DNA of 64,000 bases from Verrucomicrobiaceae bacterium UBA7681 (lineage in GTDB: Bacteria > Verrucomicrobiota > Verrucomicrobiia > Verrucomicrobiales > Verrucomicrobiaceae). Numbering within the stretch: position 1 is the stretch's first letter; every line of letters starts with the position of its first letter. The position numbers and the translations under genes were made by a program. The DNA lies in contig DLGZ01000009.1 of assembly GCA_002482965.1 (NCBI GenBank), forward strand, positions 95,446-159,445. The letters run 5' to 3'. This document shows, piece by piece, positions 18,862-28,121 of the stretch. Below the pieces are notes generated by a model, which saw only the letters and a list, made by a program, of their open reading frames with translations, was not told the origin of the DNA and did no database searches.

Positions 18862-19818
18862 ATGAAACTCGCTCTCTCCCTCCTTTTACTCACCTCCATC
18901 GCCTTCGCTGCCGACACACCGGCGAAGAAAGCTGAAGCCCCGGCAAAAAAGGCTCCGGCCAAGAAGGTCTATCCGAAGAACCCGCCGCCGACGGTGGCGA
19001 ATCTGAAGTATGGGCCGGCTGAGCGGGATGTGCTTGATTTCTGGCAGGCAAAGTCAGACAAGCCAACGCCGCTGCTTTTTTTCATCCATGGGGGCGGCTG
19101 GATGGGCGGTGACAAGGCGGGCATCGCCGTGGAACCGTTTTTGAAGGAAGGGATCTCTGTTGTTTCGATCAACTACCGCTACATCTCGCAGGCGCAGGAT
19201 GTGGTGCCGCCGGTGAAGGCACCCCTGACGGATGCGGCGCTGGCGTTGCAGACGGTGCGCAGCAAGGCGGTGGAGTGGAACATCGACAAGACGCGCATCG
19301 GCGCGAGCGGTGGTTCCGCTGGTGCGTGCAGCAGCCTGTGGCTGGCTTTCCATGACGACATGGCTGATCCGAAAAGCAGCGATCCCATCGCGCGTGAATC
19401 GACCCGTCTTTACACGGCTGCCGTGAACGGACCGCAGACGACCCTTGATCCTAAGCAGATGCGCGAGTGGACGCCGAACAGCAAATACGGCAGCCATGCG
19501 TTTGGCAAGTCGGGGGAGTTCAAAAATTTCGATGAGTTCGTGGCGGCACGGGAACGCATCCTGCCTTGGATTAATGAATACTCGCCCTACGCGCTTGTTT
19601 CGTCAGATGATCCACCAGTGTATTGCTTGTTCGGCGCCCCTCCGGCCATCGGTCAGGAGCAGAAGGACCCGACGCACACTGCCAATTTTGGCGTGAAACT
19701 GCAGGAGCATTGCAAAGAAAAGGGAGTGGCCTGTGAGGTCGTTTATCCCGGTGCGACGGATGTGAAGTACAAGACGATTAACGAATACCTGATCGCCAAG
19801 CTCAAGGAAGTGAAGTGA
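18862..19818 (+). CDS. Secreted alpha/beta hydrolase, paralog 2 (His to Tyr at candidate catalytic site)
   Basis: This encodes 318 residues, closely related to the preceding hydrolase (shared blocks GPAERDVLDFW-like start, FFIHGGGW, GASGGSAGACSSLW, FHDDMADPKSSDPI, PAIGQEQKDPTHT). The signal peptide is followed by a Lys/Ala/Pro-rich linker (AKKAEAPAKKAPAKK), longer than in paralog 1. The nucleophile Ser152 and SSDDPPVY are kept, but the segment that reads DVKHKS in paralog 1 reads DVKYKT here, so the candidate catalytic His is Tyr. This suggests altered or lost esterase activity unless another His takes over. Confidence 0.86.
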   Translation: MKLALSLLLLTSIAFAADTPAKKAEAPAKKAPAKKVYPKNPPPTVANLKYGPAERDVLDFWQAKSDKPTPLLFFIHGGGWMGGDKAGIAVEPFLKEGISVVSINYRYISQAQDVVPPVKAPLTDAALALQTVRSKAVEWNIDKTRIGASGGSAGACSSLWLAFHDDMADPKSSDPIARESTRLYTAAVNGPQTTLDPKQMREWTPNSKYGSHAFGKSGEFKNFDEFVAARERILPWINEYSPYALVSSDDPPVYCLFGAPPAIGQEQKDPTHTANFGVKLQEHCKEKGVACEVVYPGATDVKYKTINEYLIAKLKEVK

Positions 19819-19840
19819 GGGCACCAGACATCCATCATCC

Positions 19841-20581
19841 ATGATCATGAAACTCAATCCACTCACTCTCGGCGGCCTTGTCCTGGCTGTTTGTCTCGCC
19901 ACCCGTGCTGAAGACTCCGCCTTCCGGCCGATCTTCAATGGCAAGGACCTCAGCGGTTGGTACGGGCTGAATCCGCACTCCGTCGTCAAACTCAAGGACG
20001 AGAAGAAAACCGAAGCGCTCAAGAAGATGCGCGACGAGTTCGCTGCGGACTGGAAGGTCGAGAATGGAGAGCTGGTCAACGATGGCCACGGCCCCTATGC
20101 CACCACTGAAGAGGAATTTGGTGATATCGAATTGCTCATCGAGTACAAAACCGTGGCAGGTGCTGACAGCGGCATCTACCTGCGGGGCACGCCGCAGGTG
20201 CAGATCTGGGACAAGAGCCAGGTCTTTGATCCTGCCAAGCCGACACGCAGGCCGCACCTTGGCTCCGGAGGACTGTTCAACAACACCCCGGACACACCGG
20301 GTCGCGATCCGCTGGTGGTGGCGGACAAGCCCCTGGGTGAGTGGAACAGTTTCCGCATCCGCCAGATTGGCGCACGCACCTGGGTGTGGCTGAATGACCA
20401 GCTCGTCGTCGATGGCAACGTGATGGAAAACTATTGGGACAAAACCCAGCCTCTGCCTGCCAAAGGTCCGATCATGCTGCAAACTCACGGCGGCGAGATC
20501 CGCTGGCGCAATCTGCAGGTGCGCGAGATCGGCGCGGAGGAAGCGAAGAAGATCCTCGCCGAGGCTGACGCGAAGAAGTGA
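19841..20581 (+). CDS. DUF1080 (3-keto-disaccharide hydrolase-like) secreted protein
   Basis: This encodes 246 residues; either ATG 19841 or 19847 gives a signal peptide ending near LATRAED. The jelly-roll domain shows family features: FNGKDLSGWYGL near the start, ELLIEYKTVAGADSGIYLRG in the middle, EWNSFRIRQIGARTWVWLND and a final GPIMLQTHGGEIRWRNLQVREI. DUF1080 covers concanavalin-like lectin/glucanase folds, some reported as 3-keto-disaccharide hydrolases; this pairs logically with Gfo/Idh/MocA 3-dehydrogenation, though that link is inference. It is followed by a strong terminator. Confidence 0.92.
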   Translation: MIMKLNPLTLGGLVLAVCLATRAEDSAFRPIFNGKDLSGWYGLNPHSVVKLKDEKKTEALKKMRDEFAADWKVENGELVNDGHGPYATTEEEFGDIELLIEYKTVAGADSGIYLRGTPQVQIWDKSQVFDPAKPTRRPHLGSGGLFNNTPDTPGRDPLVVADKPLGEWNSFRIRQIGARTWVWLNDQLVVDGNVMENYWDKTQPLPAKGPIMLQTHGGEIRWRNLQVREIGAEEAKKILAEADAKK

Positions 20582-20603
20582 TCCACTGAATCCAAACGAA
20601 AAA

Positions 20604-20634
20604 AGCCGCAGAGGTGATCCCTCTGCGGCTTTTT
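20604..20634. terminator. Bidirectional terminator between convergent genes
   Basis: An 11-bp perfect stem (AGCCGCAGAGG with CCTCTGCGGCT) has a 5-base loop, with A-rich sequence on the left and TTTT on the right. It lies between the DUF1080 gene and the convergent hypothetical gene and can serve both strands. Confidence 0.88.
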
Positions 20635-20649
20635 GATTTTCCGAATTCG

Positions 20650-21294
20650 TTACTTATTCAGCACGAGGCGCAGAGTGCCGTTGTGGACTTCCAGCGACTG
20701 GATGCCGGCGATGAATTTTTGCAGTGTAGGATCAGACTCCACGTTTTCAGCCACGAGATCGACGCCCTTGAGGTCACCGATCCAGCTGTTGGGAAGTGAG
20801 ATGCCGCCGAGGGTCAGATCGTCGAGTTTCAGCGACAGCTTATGTTCGGGAGAGAGGCTGGTGCCAAAGGTGAAGCGCAGGCGAATTTTTTGATTCGGCA
20901 TGATCGGGAAATCTTCCGGAGCGGTGAAAATGATCGCCGCGGAGACATTACCTTCGCCAAACTTGACCTGGACGCTCTCGCCGAGCTGCTGCTGAGCGAG
21001 GTAGGCGTTCACCTCACGCTCGTTGATGACGATGGTGCGGTTCGCCTCATCGGGCGGAATGGCAGCTGGATTGCTCAGGGCCTGCAGTTTGCTGTCGTAC
21101 TCGGCCTGCTCCTTGGCGGTCAGACTCACTGGGGTCATGGCGGAGGGGTAGAAGTTTTGTTTGACCCAGAGTGCGCCGGTGGCGGCGGCGATGCCCGCGC
21201 AGCCGAGGATGACGGCGAGGGTGATGAGAACGATTTTCTTGGTGGAACGCGCACGCGGTGCGGCGGGCGCTGCGGTTTCAGGGATGGATTGCAT
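20650..21294 (-). CDS. Membrane-anchored protein of unknown function
   Basis: This encodes 214 residues. A short Pro/Ala/Arg-rich cytoplasmic start is followed by one membrane helix (KKIVLITLAVILGCAGIAAA, about 19-38) and an extracytoplasmic domain. The domain includes TIVINEREVNAYLAQQQLGE and a beta-rich C-terminal part (IRLRFTFGT, LSLKLDDLTLGGISLP). The layout of a single helix followed by an 'I-x-E-x-x-x-N-A-Y-L' stretch recalls YpmS/DUF2140-like proteins, but I cannot assign it. It diverges from glpK. Confidence 0.75.
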   Translation of the reverse strand: MQSIPETAAPAAPRARSTKKIVLITLAVILGCAGIAAATGALWVKQNFYPSAMTPVSLTAKEQAEYDSKLQALSNPAAIPPDEANRTIVINEREVNAYLAQQQLGESVQVKFGEGNVSAAIIFTAPEDFPIMPNQKIRLRFTFGTSLSPEHKLSLKLDDLTLGGISLPNSWIGDLKGVDLVAENVESDPTLQKFIAGIQSLEVHNGTLRLVLNK

Positions 21295-21421
21295 AGTGGT
21301 GAGTTTGGATGCTTTTCAGGCAAGAGTATTCATTCAGGCGAAAAAAAGCCACCTACATGTTCTCCGGCAGTTTGTAAGGCATTGACTCTGCGCGTCGCCC
21401 TTGGGAACATCTCGAATAACC

Positions 21422-22912
21422 ATGAAATACATCCTCGCTCTCGATCAAGGCACCACGAGTTCACGTGCGATTCTCTTTAACCACGACGGCGGCATCGTGG
21501 CGACAGCCCAGAAGGAGTTTCCTCAAATTTTCCCGAAACCGGGCTGGGTGGAGCATGATGCGCAGGAAATCTGGGCCACGCAGGCCGGGGTGGCTTCCGA
21601 AGCGCTGCAAAAGGCGTGTGCGAAGGCCGCTGACGTGGCCGCCATCGGCATCACGAACCAGCGCGAGACCGCTGTGGTGTGGGACCGCAAGACGGGGAAG
21701 CCGATCTGCAACGCCATCGTGTGGCAGGACCGCCGCACGGCCTCGATTTGCGACAAGCTGCGCGCGCAGAAGCTCGACAAGGTCATTCAGCGCAAGACTG
21801 GGCTCGTCGTGGATGCCTATTTCTCCGCCACGAAGGTGCAGTGGATGCTGGAAAATGTGAAAGGGGCCAAAGCCCGCGCGGCGAAGGGTGAGCTCGCCTT
21901 TGGCACCATCGACTCCTGGCTGCTGTGGAATCTCACCGGCGGCAAAGTGCATGCCACGGATGTCAGCAATGCCTCGCGCACGATGCTCTATGATATTCGC
22001 AAAGGCACCTGGGATGACGAGCTGTTGAAAATCTTCGGTGTGCCCCGCTCCATGTTGCCGGAGGTCAAAGACTCCAGTGGTCTTTTTGGCACGACATCGC
22101 TGCTTGGCGGTTCCATTCCCATCGCGGGCATCGCGGGAGATCAGCAGTCAGCCCTGTTTGGCCAGATCTGCACGAAGCCCGGCATGGTGAAGAACACCTA
22201 TGGCACGGGCTGCTTCATGCTGATGAACACCGGCTCCAAGCCGATCAATTCCAAAAATAAACTGCTCACCACCGTGGCGTGGCGCATCAATGGACGTACC
22301 GAATACGCGCTGGAAGGCAGTGTGTTCATTGCCGGTGCAGCGATTCAGTGGCTGCGCGATGGGCTGGGCATCATCCGGCAGTCGGCGGATGTCGAGGCTT
22401 TGGCCGCGAGCGTGCCTGACACCGGCGGTGTGTATCTGGTGCCTGCGTTTGCCGGTCTCGGTGCCCCTCATTGGGATGCTTATGCACGCGGCACACTGCT
22501 GGGCTTGACGCGCGGTACCACGGCTGCACACATCGCTCGAGCGACTCTGGAGGGCATCGCGCTGCAGGTCATGGATATCTTAAAGGCCATGGAAGCCGAT
22601 GCGGGTATCAAGCTGAAGGAACTGCGTGTCGATGGCGGTGCCAGCGTGAACAATCTGCTCATGCAGATGCAATGCGATCTGCTCGGTGTTCCCGTGGTTC
22701 GCCCCAAGGTGAATGAAACCACCGCGCTCGGCGCGGCCTGCCTCGCGGGACTTGCCGTGGGCTATTGGAAAAATCTGGCTGACATCGCGAAGCACTGGCA
22801 GGTGGACCGCAAATTCAAGCCCAGCATGAAAGCTGCTGTCCGCACCCAGATCACGCAGGGCTGGAACCGGGCGCTGGGCCGAGCCAAGGGATGGGAGGAG
22901 AAATCGGCGTGA
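21422..22912 (+). CDS. glpK: Glycerol kinase
   Basis: This encodes 496 residues. It phosphorylates glycerol with ATP to sn-glycerol 3-phosphate. FGGY-family marks are clear: LALDQGTTSSRAILFNHDG at the start, GITNQRETAVVWDRKTGKP, AIVWQDRRT, TIDSWLLWNLTGG, GIAGDQQSALFGQ, KNTYGTGCFMLMNTG, FAGLGAPHWDAYARG and LRVDGGASVNNLLMQ. Length is typical. The ATG at 21422 is preferred over an upstream TTG. It starts divergently from the membrane-anchored hypothetical gene and overlaps the start of the GNAT gene. Confidence 0.97.
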   Translation: MKYILALDQGTTSSRAILFNHDGGIVATAQKEFPQIFPKPGWVEHDAQEIWATQAGVASEALQKACAKAADVAAIGITNQRETAVVWDRKTGKPICNAIVWQDRRTASICDKLRAQKLDKVIQRKTGLVVDAYFSATKVQWMLENVKGAKARAAKGELAFGTIDSWLLWNLTGGKVHATDVSNASRTMLYDIRKGTWDDELLKIFGVPRSMLPEVKDSSGLFGTTSLLGGSIPIAGIAGDQQSALFGQICTKPGMVKNTYGTGCFMLMNTGSKPINSKNKLLTTVAWRINGRTEYALEGSVFIAGAAIQWLRDGLGIIRQSADVEALAASVPDTGGVYLVPAFAGLGAPHWDAYARGTLLGLTRGTTAAHIARATLEGIALQVMDILKAMEADAGIKLKELRVDGGASVNNLLMQMQCDLLGVPVVRPKVNETTALGAACLAGLAVGYWKNLADIAKHWQVDRKFKPSMKAAVRTQITQGWNRALGRAKGWEEKSA

Positions 22913-23982
22913 AGCACACCGCATGGATCAATCCGCCCTGCCCGCTGCTGCCGGAGGAGAACCGGCACTTCGATCACACGGACATCGAGGCGCTGAATCA
23001 CGAACGTGGGCCGCTGTTTTATGAAACGGCGCTGCACTATGCGCAGAGCCTGTGGCGCGAAGGATTTCCGGCCAAAAGCATTCTGATCATCAACCGTGCC
23101 CTGTCACTGCCGCTGAGTGCTGATGAGCCCATTCTTGCGAAATGGCCGCTGCCGTATCTGGCGCTGGTGTGGATCATGCAGCATCGGGTCGAAGGCCAGT
23201 TCATTGGCAATCCGCGCCGTCACTGGCAGCATCTGGCCACACGCATGGTCGAACCAAACAAGGAACTGCGAACCTGGCGCGCCTGGGCCTGCTGGTATCT
23301 TGCGCAGTTGATCCTGCCGGAGGCTGAATTCCCCTCGGACCAGAAACAAATCCGCGAAGAGCAGGTCGTGGAGCCCACGCAGGATCAGATTGCCTCCCAC
23401 TTGCATCGCCTCTCACCAGCGCGGGATGAGGATACGTGGCGGCATGCTTTGAGTGCGATTCAAGCCCACCGTGAACCGCTAGCCGCCCGCATTCGCCGCA
23501 TCGGCGCCCACGAGCTGCCCACGGTGCAGCGTCTCGGCCATGAAATCTGGCATGCGTACTATCCCGGCATCATCAGCGAGGAGCAGATCCGCTACATGCT
23601 CTCCATCTGGTATCAGCCCGGCTCCATGGCGCATGAGATGCAGGCGCGTGACGTGTGGTATGCGCTCGTCGAGACTGCCGGGCCGAGGCCCGTCGGGTAT
23701 ATTTCCTTTGAGAAGCTCCTCTTCGAACCGGTGCTCTTCATCAACAAACTCTATCTCCTGCCTGAAGTGCACGGTCATGGCCTCGGCTCTTTCACCCTGC
23801 GCTGGACCGAAGAACGCGCCCGCGAGATGCACTGCAAAGTTGTGCGCCTCCGCGTGAACAAACGCAACGCCCCGGCCATCCGCTCTTACTTGCGCGCGGG
23901 CTTTCGCTTCACCGAAGACATCGTCAGTGACATCGGCAGCGGGTTTGTGATGGATGATTATGTGATGGAGAAGGCGGTGTGA
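22891..23982 (+). CDS. GNAT acetyltransferase with N-terminal domain of unknown function
   Basis: This encodes 363 residues from ATG 22891, which overlaps glpK by 22 bases; a GTG at 22909 overlapping the glpK stop as GTGA is an equally likely start. Residues 1-190 are helical and Trp/His-rich (FYETALHYAQSLWREGFPAK, RTWRAWACWYLAQLILPE) and match no family I know. Residues about 200-363 are a GNAT fold: ELPTVQRLGHEIWHAYYPGI, the acetyl-CoA loop EVHGHGLGSFTLRWTEE, and NKRNAPAIRSYLRAGFRFTED. The acetylated substrate is unknown; coupling to glpK may reflect only compact packing. Confidence 0.85.
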   Translation: MGGEIGVKHTAWINPPCPLLPEENRHFDHTDIEALNHERGPLFYETALHYAQSLWREGFPAKSILIINRALSLPLSADEPILAKWPLPYLALVWIMQHRVEGQFIGNPRRHWQHLATRMVEPNKELRTWRAWACWYLAQLILPEAEFPSDQKQIREEQVVEPTQDQIASHLHRLSPARDEDTWRHALSAIQAHREPLAARIRRIGAHELPTVQRLGHEIWHAYYPGIISEEQIRYMLSIWYQPGSMAHEMQARDVWYALVETAGPRPVGYISFEKLLFEPVLFINKLYLLPEVHGHGLGSFTLRWTEERAREMHCKVVRLRVNKRNAPAIRSYLRAGFRFTEDIVSDIGSGFVMDDYVMEKAV

Positions 23983-24030
23983 ATGGGAGATCGTCTTTGA
24001 CACTCATCAACACGCATTCCATCTCACCCA

Positions 24031-26118
24031 GTGATCCCACTCGACCTCTCCCTCGCTGAAGTTCCCCGCATGCCCGCGAATGCCGCGCGGCTGCTGGGCA
24101 AGGAGGGGGTGACGACGGTGGCGGATGTGATCGCTCTGATGCCATCCCGCCATGAGGACCGGCGGCAGATGCAGGCGCTGGCGTTTCAGGCGGGATTGGT
24201 GCCGACGTGCCATCACGTTCTGATCACGAAGACGGGGAACAAATTTTTCGGCAGGGCGGGTGTGTTTGAGGCGGTGGTGCGGCATGCGACGGGGCTGCTG
24301 GGGCAGCAGCTGACGCTGAAGTGGTGGAACATGCCGTTCATGAGCCGGGTGCTGGCGGAGGGGCAGGAACTGATCGTCTATGGCATCATCAAGGACACGA
24401 AGGGCCGCCTGAGCATGGCGCATCCGGAGTATGAGATCGTCAAAGGTGGCGCGGATGACGATGCGGGGCAGATTCACACCGGGCGTATCACGCCGATCTA
24501 CCGGCTGAAAGGGGCGATGACGCAGAAGGCGCTGCGTGTGGCGGCGTGGCATGTGATGCAGGCGCTGCCGGAGTCGTTTATCGAAGATTTGCTGCCGACG
24601 CCGAGCGGGGAAGGGGAGTTTGCAGGGCTGTCGCGTTCCAAGGCCCTGCGTGAGGTGCATTTCCCTGCCAGCATGGAAAAACTGGAGCAGGCGCGGCGCT
24701 ACCTCGCCTTGCAGGAGTTCTATGGCTACCAGCTGCGAGTGGCACGGCGGAAGCGGCGGGTGATCGAATCTGGCGGACGCAGGCAAGTCGGCACGGGCGA
24801 GCTGCTGCGGGACTTTTTTAACGAGTTGCCGTTTCAGCTCACCACGGCGCAGCAGCGTTGTCTGGATGAGATTCATCGTGACATGGCCTCAGGCAATCCG
24901 ATGAACCGCCTGCTGCATGGCGACGTGGGCAGCGGCAAAACGGTGGTGGCCTTTGCTGCGATGCTGCGCGCGGTCGAATCAGGCAGGCAGGCAGTTCTGA
25001 TGGCACCGACTCAAATATTGGCCGAGCAGCATGCGCGCAGCGCGCGGAAGTGGCTGGAGCCGCTGGGGTTGCGTGTGGCGCTAAGGACGGGATCGAAGCG
25101 GGAGGATGGGGATGAGATGGAGTTGATGCGCGGAAAGAGCAGTTCGGCGAAACCGGAGATCGTCATTGGCACGCATGCGCTGCTGCATGACGCGGAGCTG
25201 ATGCACAACACGGGGATCGTCGTCATTGATGAGCAGCACAAGTTTGGCGTGGCGCAGCGGGCGAAGCTGATCCGCAAAGGGGATACGCCGGATGTGCTGG
25301 TAATGACGGCCACGCCGATCCCGCGCACGCTGACGCTGACGATTTACGGGGATCTGGAGGTCTCCACGATCGACCAGAAGCCGCGCGATGGGGTGAAGAT
25401 CATCACGAAAGTACGGCCGAAGACGAAGCAGAAGGATGCGGCGAAATTTTTGCGCGAGCAGATCGAGGAGGGGCGGCAGGGGTACATCGTGTATGCGCTG
25501 ATCGATGAATCGGAAAAACTGGAGGCAGGCGCGGCGACGAAGGGGCACGAGGAATGGTCCAAGCTGCTCGCTCCGTGTGAGGTGGGTCTGCTGCACGGCC
25601 GGATGACCTCGGAGGAGAAGGAGGATGTGATGAAACGCTTCCGTGCGGGCAAGCTGGATGCGCTGGTTTCGACGACGGTGATCGAAGTGGGCATCGACGT
25701 GCCAAACGCGACTGTGATGTTCATTCATGACGCGGGGCGTTTCGGGCTGGCTCAGCTGCATCAGCTGCGTGGCCGTATCGGCCGCGGGGAGAATACGAGC
25801 TATTGCGTGTTGTTTGTGGACGACAAGGACGAGGAAAACCGCCAGCGGCTGGCGATCATGGAGGAGACGAGTGACGGCTTCCAGATCGCCGAGGAAGACC
25901 TGCGGCGGCGTGGGCCGGGGGATGTGCTGGGCCATGCGCAGAGCGGGCAGGCACCGCTGCTGTTCGGTGAACTGCTGGCAGACACACGGCTGGTGCGTCT
26001 GGCGCGGCAGCTTGCTGAGCGGACACTGGACGAAGATCCGCAGCTTTTGCGTCCGGCTCTGGCGGTGTTCCGGGATGAGCCGGTAGCTGCGGAAAAGGCA
26101 CAGGCGATGATGCAGTGA
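24031..26118 (+). CDS. recG: ATP-dependent DNA helicase RecG
   Basis: This encodes 695 residues, close to E. coli RecG. It remodels stalled forks and Holliday junctions. An N-terminal wedge/OB region (LGKEGVTTVADVIALMPSRHEDR, RITPIYRLKGAMTQKALR) is followed by helicase domains: Walker A GDVGSGKTVVAF, TQILAEQHA, Walker B variant DEQHKFGVAQRAKLI, MTATPIPRTLTLTIYGDLEVS, LLHGRMTSEEKEDVM, GIDVPNATVM and LRGRIGRGE. A GTG at 24031 is the likely start. The C-terminus ends soon after the RRRGPGDVLGHAQSG motif, as expected. Confidence 0.97.
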   Translation: MIPLDLSLAEVPRMPANAARLLGKEGVTTVADVIALMPSRHEDRRQMQALAFQAGLVPTCHHVLITKTGNKFFGRAGVFEAVVRHATGLLGQQLTLKWWNMPFMSRVLAEGQELIVYGIIKDTKGRLSMAHPEYEIVKGGADDDAGQIHTGRITPIYRLKGAMTQKALRVAAWHVMQALPESFIEDLLPTPSGEGEFAGLSRSKALREVHFPASMEKLEQARRYLALQEFYGYQLRVARRKRRVIESGGRRQVGTGELLRDFFNELPFQLTTAQQRCLDEIHRDMASGNPMNRLLHGDVGSGKTVVAFAAMLRAVESGRQAVLMAPTQILAEQHARSARKWLEPLGLRVALRTGSKREDGDEMELMRGKSSSAKPEIVIGTHALLHDAELMHNTGIVVIDEQHKFGVAQRAKLIRKGDTPDVLVMTATPIPRTLTLTIYGDLEVSTIDQKPRDGVKIITKVRPKTKQKDAAKFLREQIEEGRQGYIVYALIDESEKLEAGAATKGHEEWSKLLAPCEVGLLHGRMTSEEKEDVMKRFRAGKLDALVSTTVIEVGIDVPNATVMFIHDAGRFGLAQLHQLRGRIGRGENTSYCVLFVDDKDEENRQRLAIMEETSDGFQIAEEDLRRRGPGDVLGHAQSGQAPLLFGELLADTRLVRLARQLAERTLDEDPQLLRPALAVFRDEPVAAEKAQAMMQ

Positions 26119-26204
26119 GACTCGTTTATGAGAGACTTTTTGAAGGATGGCTTACTGAAGTGCGCTTGACGTTTGAAGCTTTTACCCGGTCAGTACCGAG
26201 TGTC

Positions 26205-27032
26205 ATGCATCCTCTTGCTCCCAGCTGCGCGCCGATAGCGCTGGTGAACCAAACCGAAGTCGTTCGCAAACGGCGTCGGCGTGGCAAGATCGGCATTATC
26301 ACGATGCTGCGTGTGGCCGTTGTGTCTGCGGCTGCCTTGGGTGTCACTGTGTTTGTGCTGTGGTTGAAGAAGGAGACGCCACACTCCAGCGCTGCCATCG
26401 CCGTGCGTGAATCGCCGTTGGTTCAGGCGCGGAGCTTGAAGTCGTTATTGCAGACAGTGGGGTCATCCGGTCTGGCGGCCTATGGCTTGATGAAAAATCC
26501 CGTGCCTGTGCCAGCGCCCGAGGTGGTGCAGCCGCCAACGGTCCAAGAGCCGACCGTGAGCCGGGTGCTACCGGTGTGGCTGCTGGTGGACATTCCTGAA
26601 TTTGCAGATGGAAAGAGTGCCGGACTGACACCCGCAGAGACGATTGAGCAACTGCGGCAAAGCCTGCGTGAGGCTGGTGCCAGGCAGATGGGGCAGTCGG
26701 TGCGTTTTGGGATGCTGAACCTGTCCGAACTGCTGGCCATGGAGCCCAGAGCGTGGGCGGCGAGCCTCGACACTCTAGTTGCGAACGAGAACCGTGCCTC
26801 GGCGATGCTGCTGACATTCTATCTTACATATCTTGATCGTGCGGGAGACGGAGCGGGTGTGAAAGCACTGCTGCGGGCCATGGAGCAAGGCATGGCTGAG
26901 GAGAGTGCTGTGCGTGAGTTCATTCTTAAAGGGCGCAGTGTGGCGGAACTTGAACGGGAGATGGCACAGGTGTTTGCGGATGCCGGGGTGGAGCTCCAGT
27001 TTATGCGGCGCGGCGGCCTGGCATTCAGGTAG
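26205..27032 (+). CDS. Single-pass membrane protein of unknown function
   Basis: This encodes 275 residues from ATG 26205; the frame stays open to a GTG at 26115 that overlaps the recG stop as GTGA, so a longer product is possible. A basic stretch (VVRKRRRRGKIG) precedes one membrane helix (LRVAVVSAAALGVTVFVLWL). A Pro-rich linker (PVPVPAPEVVQPPTVQEPTV) leads to a helical C-terminal domain (TPAETIEQLRQSLREAGA, TFYLTYLDRAGDGAGVKALL). I recognise no family. Orientation and spacing suggest co-transcription with recG. Confidence 0.7.
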   Translation: MHPLAPSCAPIALVNQTEVVRKRRRRGKIGIITMLRVAVVSAAALGVTVFVLWLKKETPHSSAAIAVRESPLVQARSLKSLLQTVGSSGLAAYGLMKNPVPVPAPEVVQPPTVQEPTVSRVLPVWLLVDIPEFADGKSAGLTPAETIEQLRQSLREAGARQMGQSVRFGMLNLSELLAMEPRAWAASLDTLVANENRASAMLLTFYLTYLDRAGDGAGVKALLRAMEQGMAEESAVREFILKGRSVAELEREMAQVFADAGVELQFMRRGGLAFR

Positions 27033-27098
27033 TGATGAATTCAGGGGGAGAATCCTTTTGCCCAGTCTGGCTTTTGCCTTTAATCCCTGAGCATCTCC

Positions 27099-28121
27099 AT
27101 GAAAACTTCCTGGCCCATCCGCCTTGTGCGTGCGCTGTTTTTTGCATTCTCTGTTTTCATTGGCATCGCAATCGCTCTGGGCCTGCAGCAGGACGCCTGG
27201 GTCGGAGCGGTGAGCGGCGCGGTGTTCATGGGCATGCTGATGGTGCTGGATGTGATGCTGGCGCACTTCACCCTGCGTGATTTTTCCCATGCCACGCTGG
27301 GGCTTGCGGTGGGTCTCTTCTGCGCCTGGCTGATCACGCGCATCGGCGTGTTCCAGCTCGCCTATTTTCAAAATCATGAGGAGGGAGCGGCGTTGCAAAA
27401 CGTCGCGGAGATCTGCATTTATGGCACGCTGGCATTTTTCGGTGTCACGTTTGCGCTGCGCAGTGATCGGGACCAGTTTGCCTTTCTGATTCCTTACATC
27501 CGGTTCCGCCGTGACGGTTCTGAAGGTGAACCGCTGCTGCTGGACGCAAACGTGGTCATGGATGCCCGGCTGCCAGGTGTCTTTGCCACCGGATTTCTCA
27601 GCGGTGCCGTCGTGGTGCCGCGTTGCGTTTTGGACGGGCTTCAGCAGATGGCAGACTCTCCTGAGATCGCGCAATCCCTTCGTGGCAAGCGAGGTCTGGA
27701 ATTGATGGAAAAACTGCGGGCAAGGCAGGAGATGAAGGTTTCCATTCATGAAGATGGCACCTCGGATGCTCCGGTGGAAGTGCGCCTGGTGACGCTGGCG
27801 CGTGAACTGAACGCCCGCCTGCTGACCAGTGATGACAATCTCGCCAAGGTGGCCCGGTTGCGTGGTATCACCGTGCTCAGCATGCGCGAACTGGCCGCAG
27901 CCCTGAATCCAGAACTCAGCGTGGGGGATGAACTGCGGCTGCCGCTTACCAAGCCGGGCAAGGACAAGAACCAGGCGGTGGGTTATTTGCCAGACGGCGC
28001 CATGATCGTCGTGAACAACGCCGCCACCCATATTGGTCAGACGGTGGATGTGGTGGTTTCCGGCACCCTGCCAACGAGTGCAGGCCGGCTGATCTTTGCT
28101 GAGATCAAACCGGCCGCGTGA
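27099..28121 (+). CDS. YacL-type membrane PIN-TRAM protein
   Basis: This encodes 340 residues. Four N-terminal membrane segments (to about residue 125) are followed by a PIN nuclease-like domain: LLLDANVVMDARL with its first acidic site, VVPRCVLDGLQQMADS, RGKRGLELMEKL, LARELNARLLTSDDNLAKV. The C-terminal TRAM domain ends NQAVGYLPDGAMIVVNNAATH and TSAGRLIFAEI. This order matches Firmicutes YacL. PIN domains cut RNA; the substrate of this class is not settled. In the second acidic block the usual 'VLEEL' reads VLDGL. Its 3' end overlaps the convergent protease gene by 17 bases. Confidence 0.9.
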   Translation: MKTSWPIRLVRALFFAFSVFIGIAIALGLQQDAWVGAVSGAVFMGMLMVLDVMLAHFTLRDFSHATLGLAVGLFCAWLITRIGVFQLAYFQNHEEGAALQNVAEICIYGTLAFFGVTFALRSDRDQFAFLIPYIRFRRDGSEGEPLLLDANVVMDARLPGVFATGFLSGAVVVPRCVLDGLQQMADSPEIAQSLRGKRGLELMEKLRARQEMKVSIHEDGTSDAPVEVRLVTLARELNARLLTSDDNLAKVARLRGITVLSMRELAAALNPELSVGDELRLPLTKPGKDKNQAVGYLPDGAMIVVNNAATHIGQTVDVVVSGTLPTSAGRLIFAEIKPAA

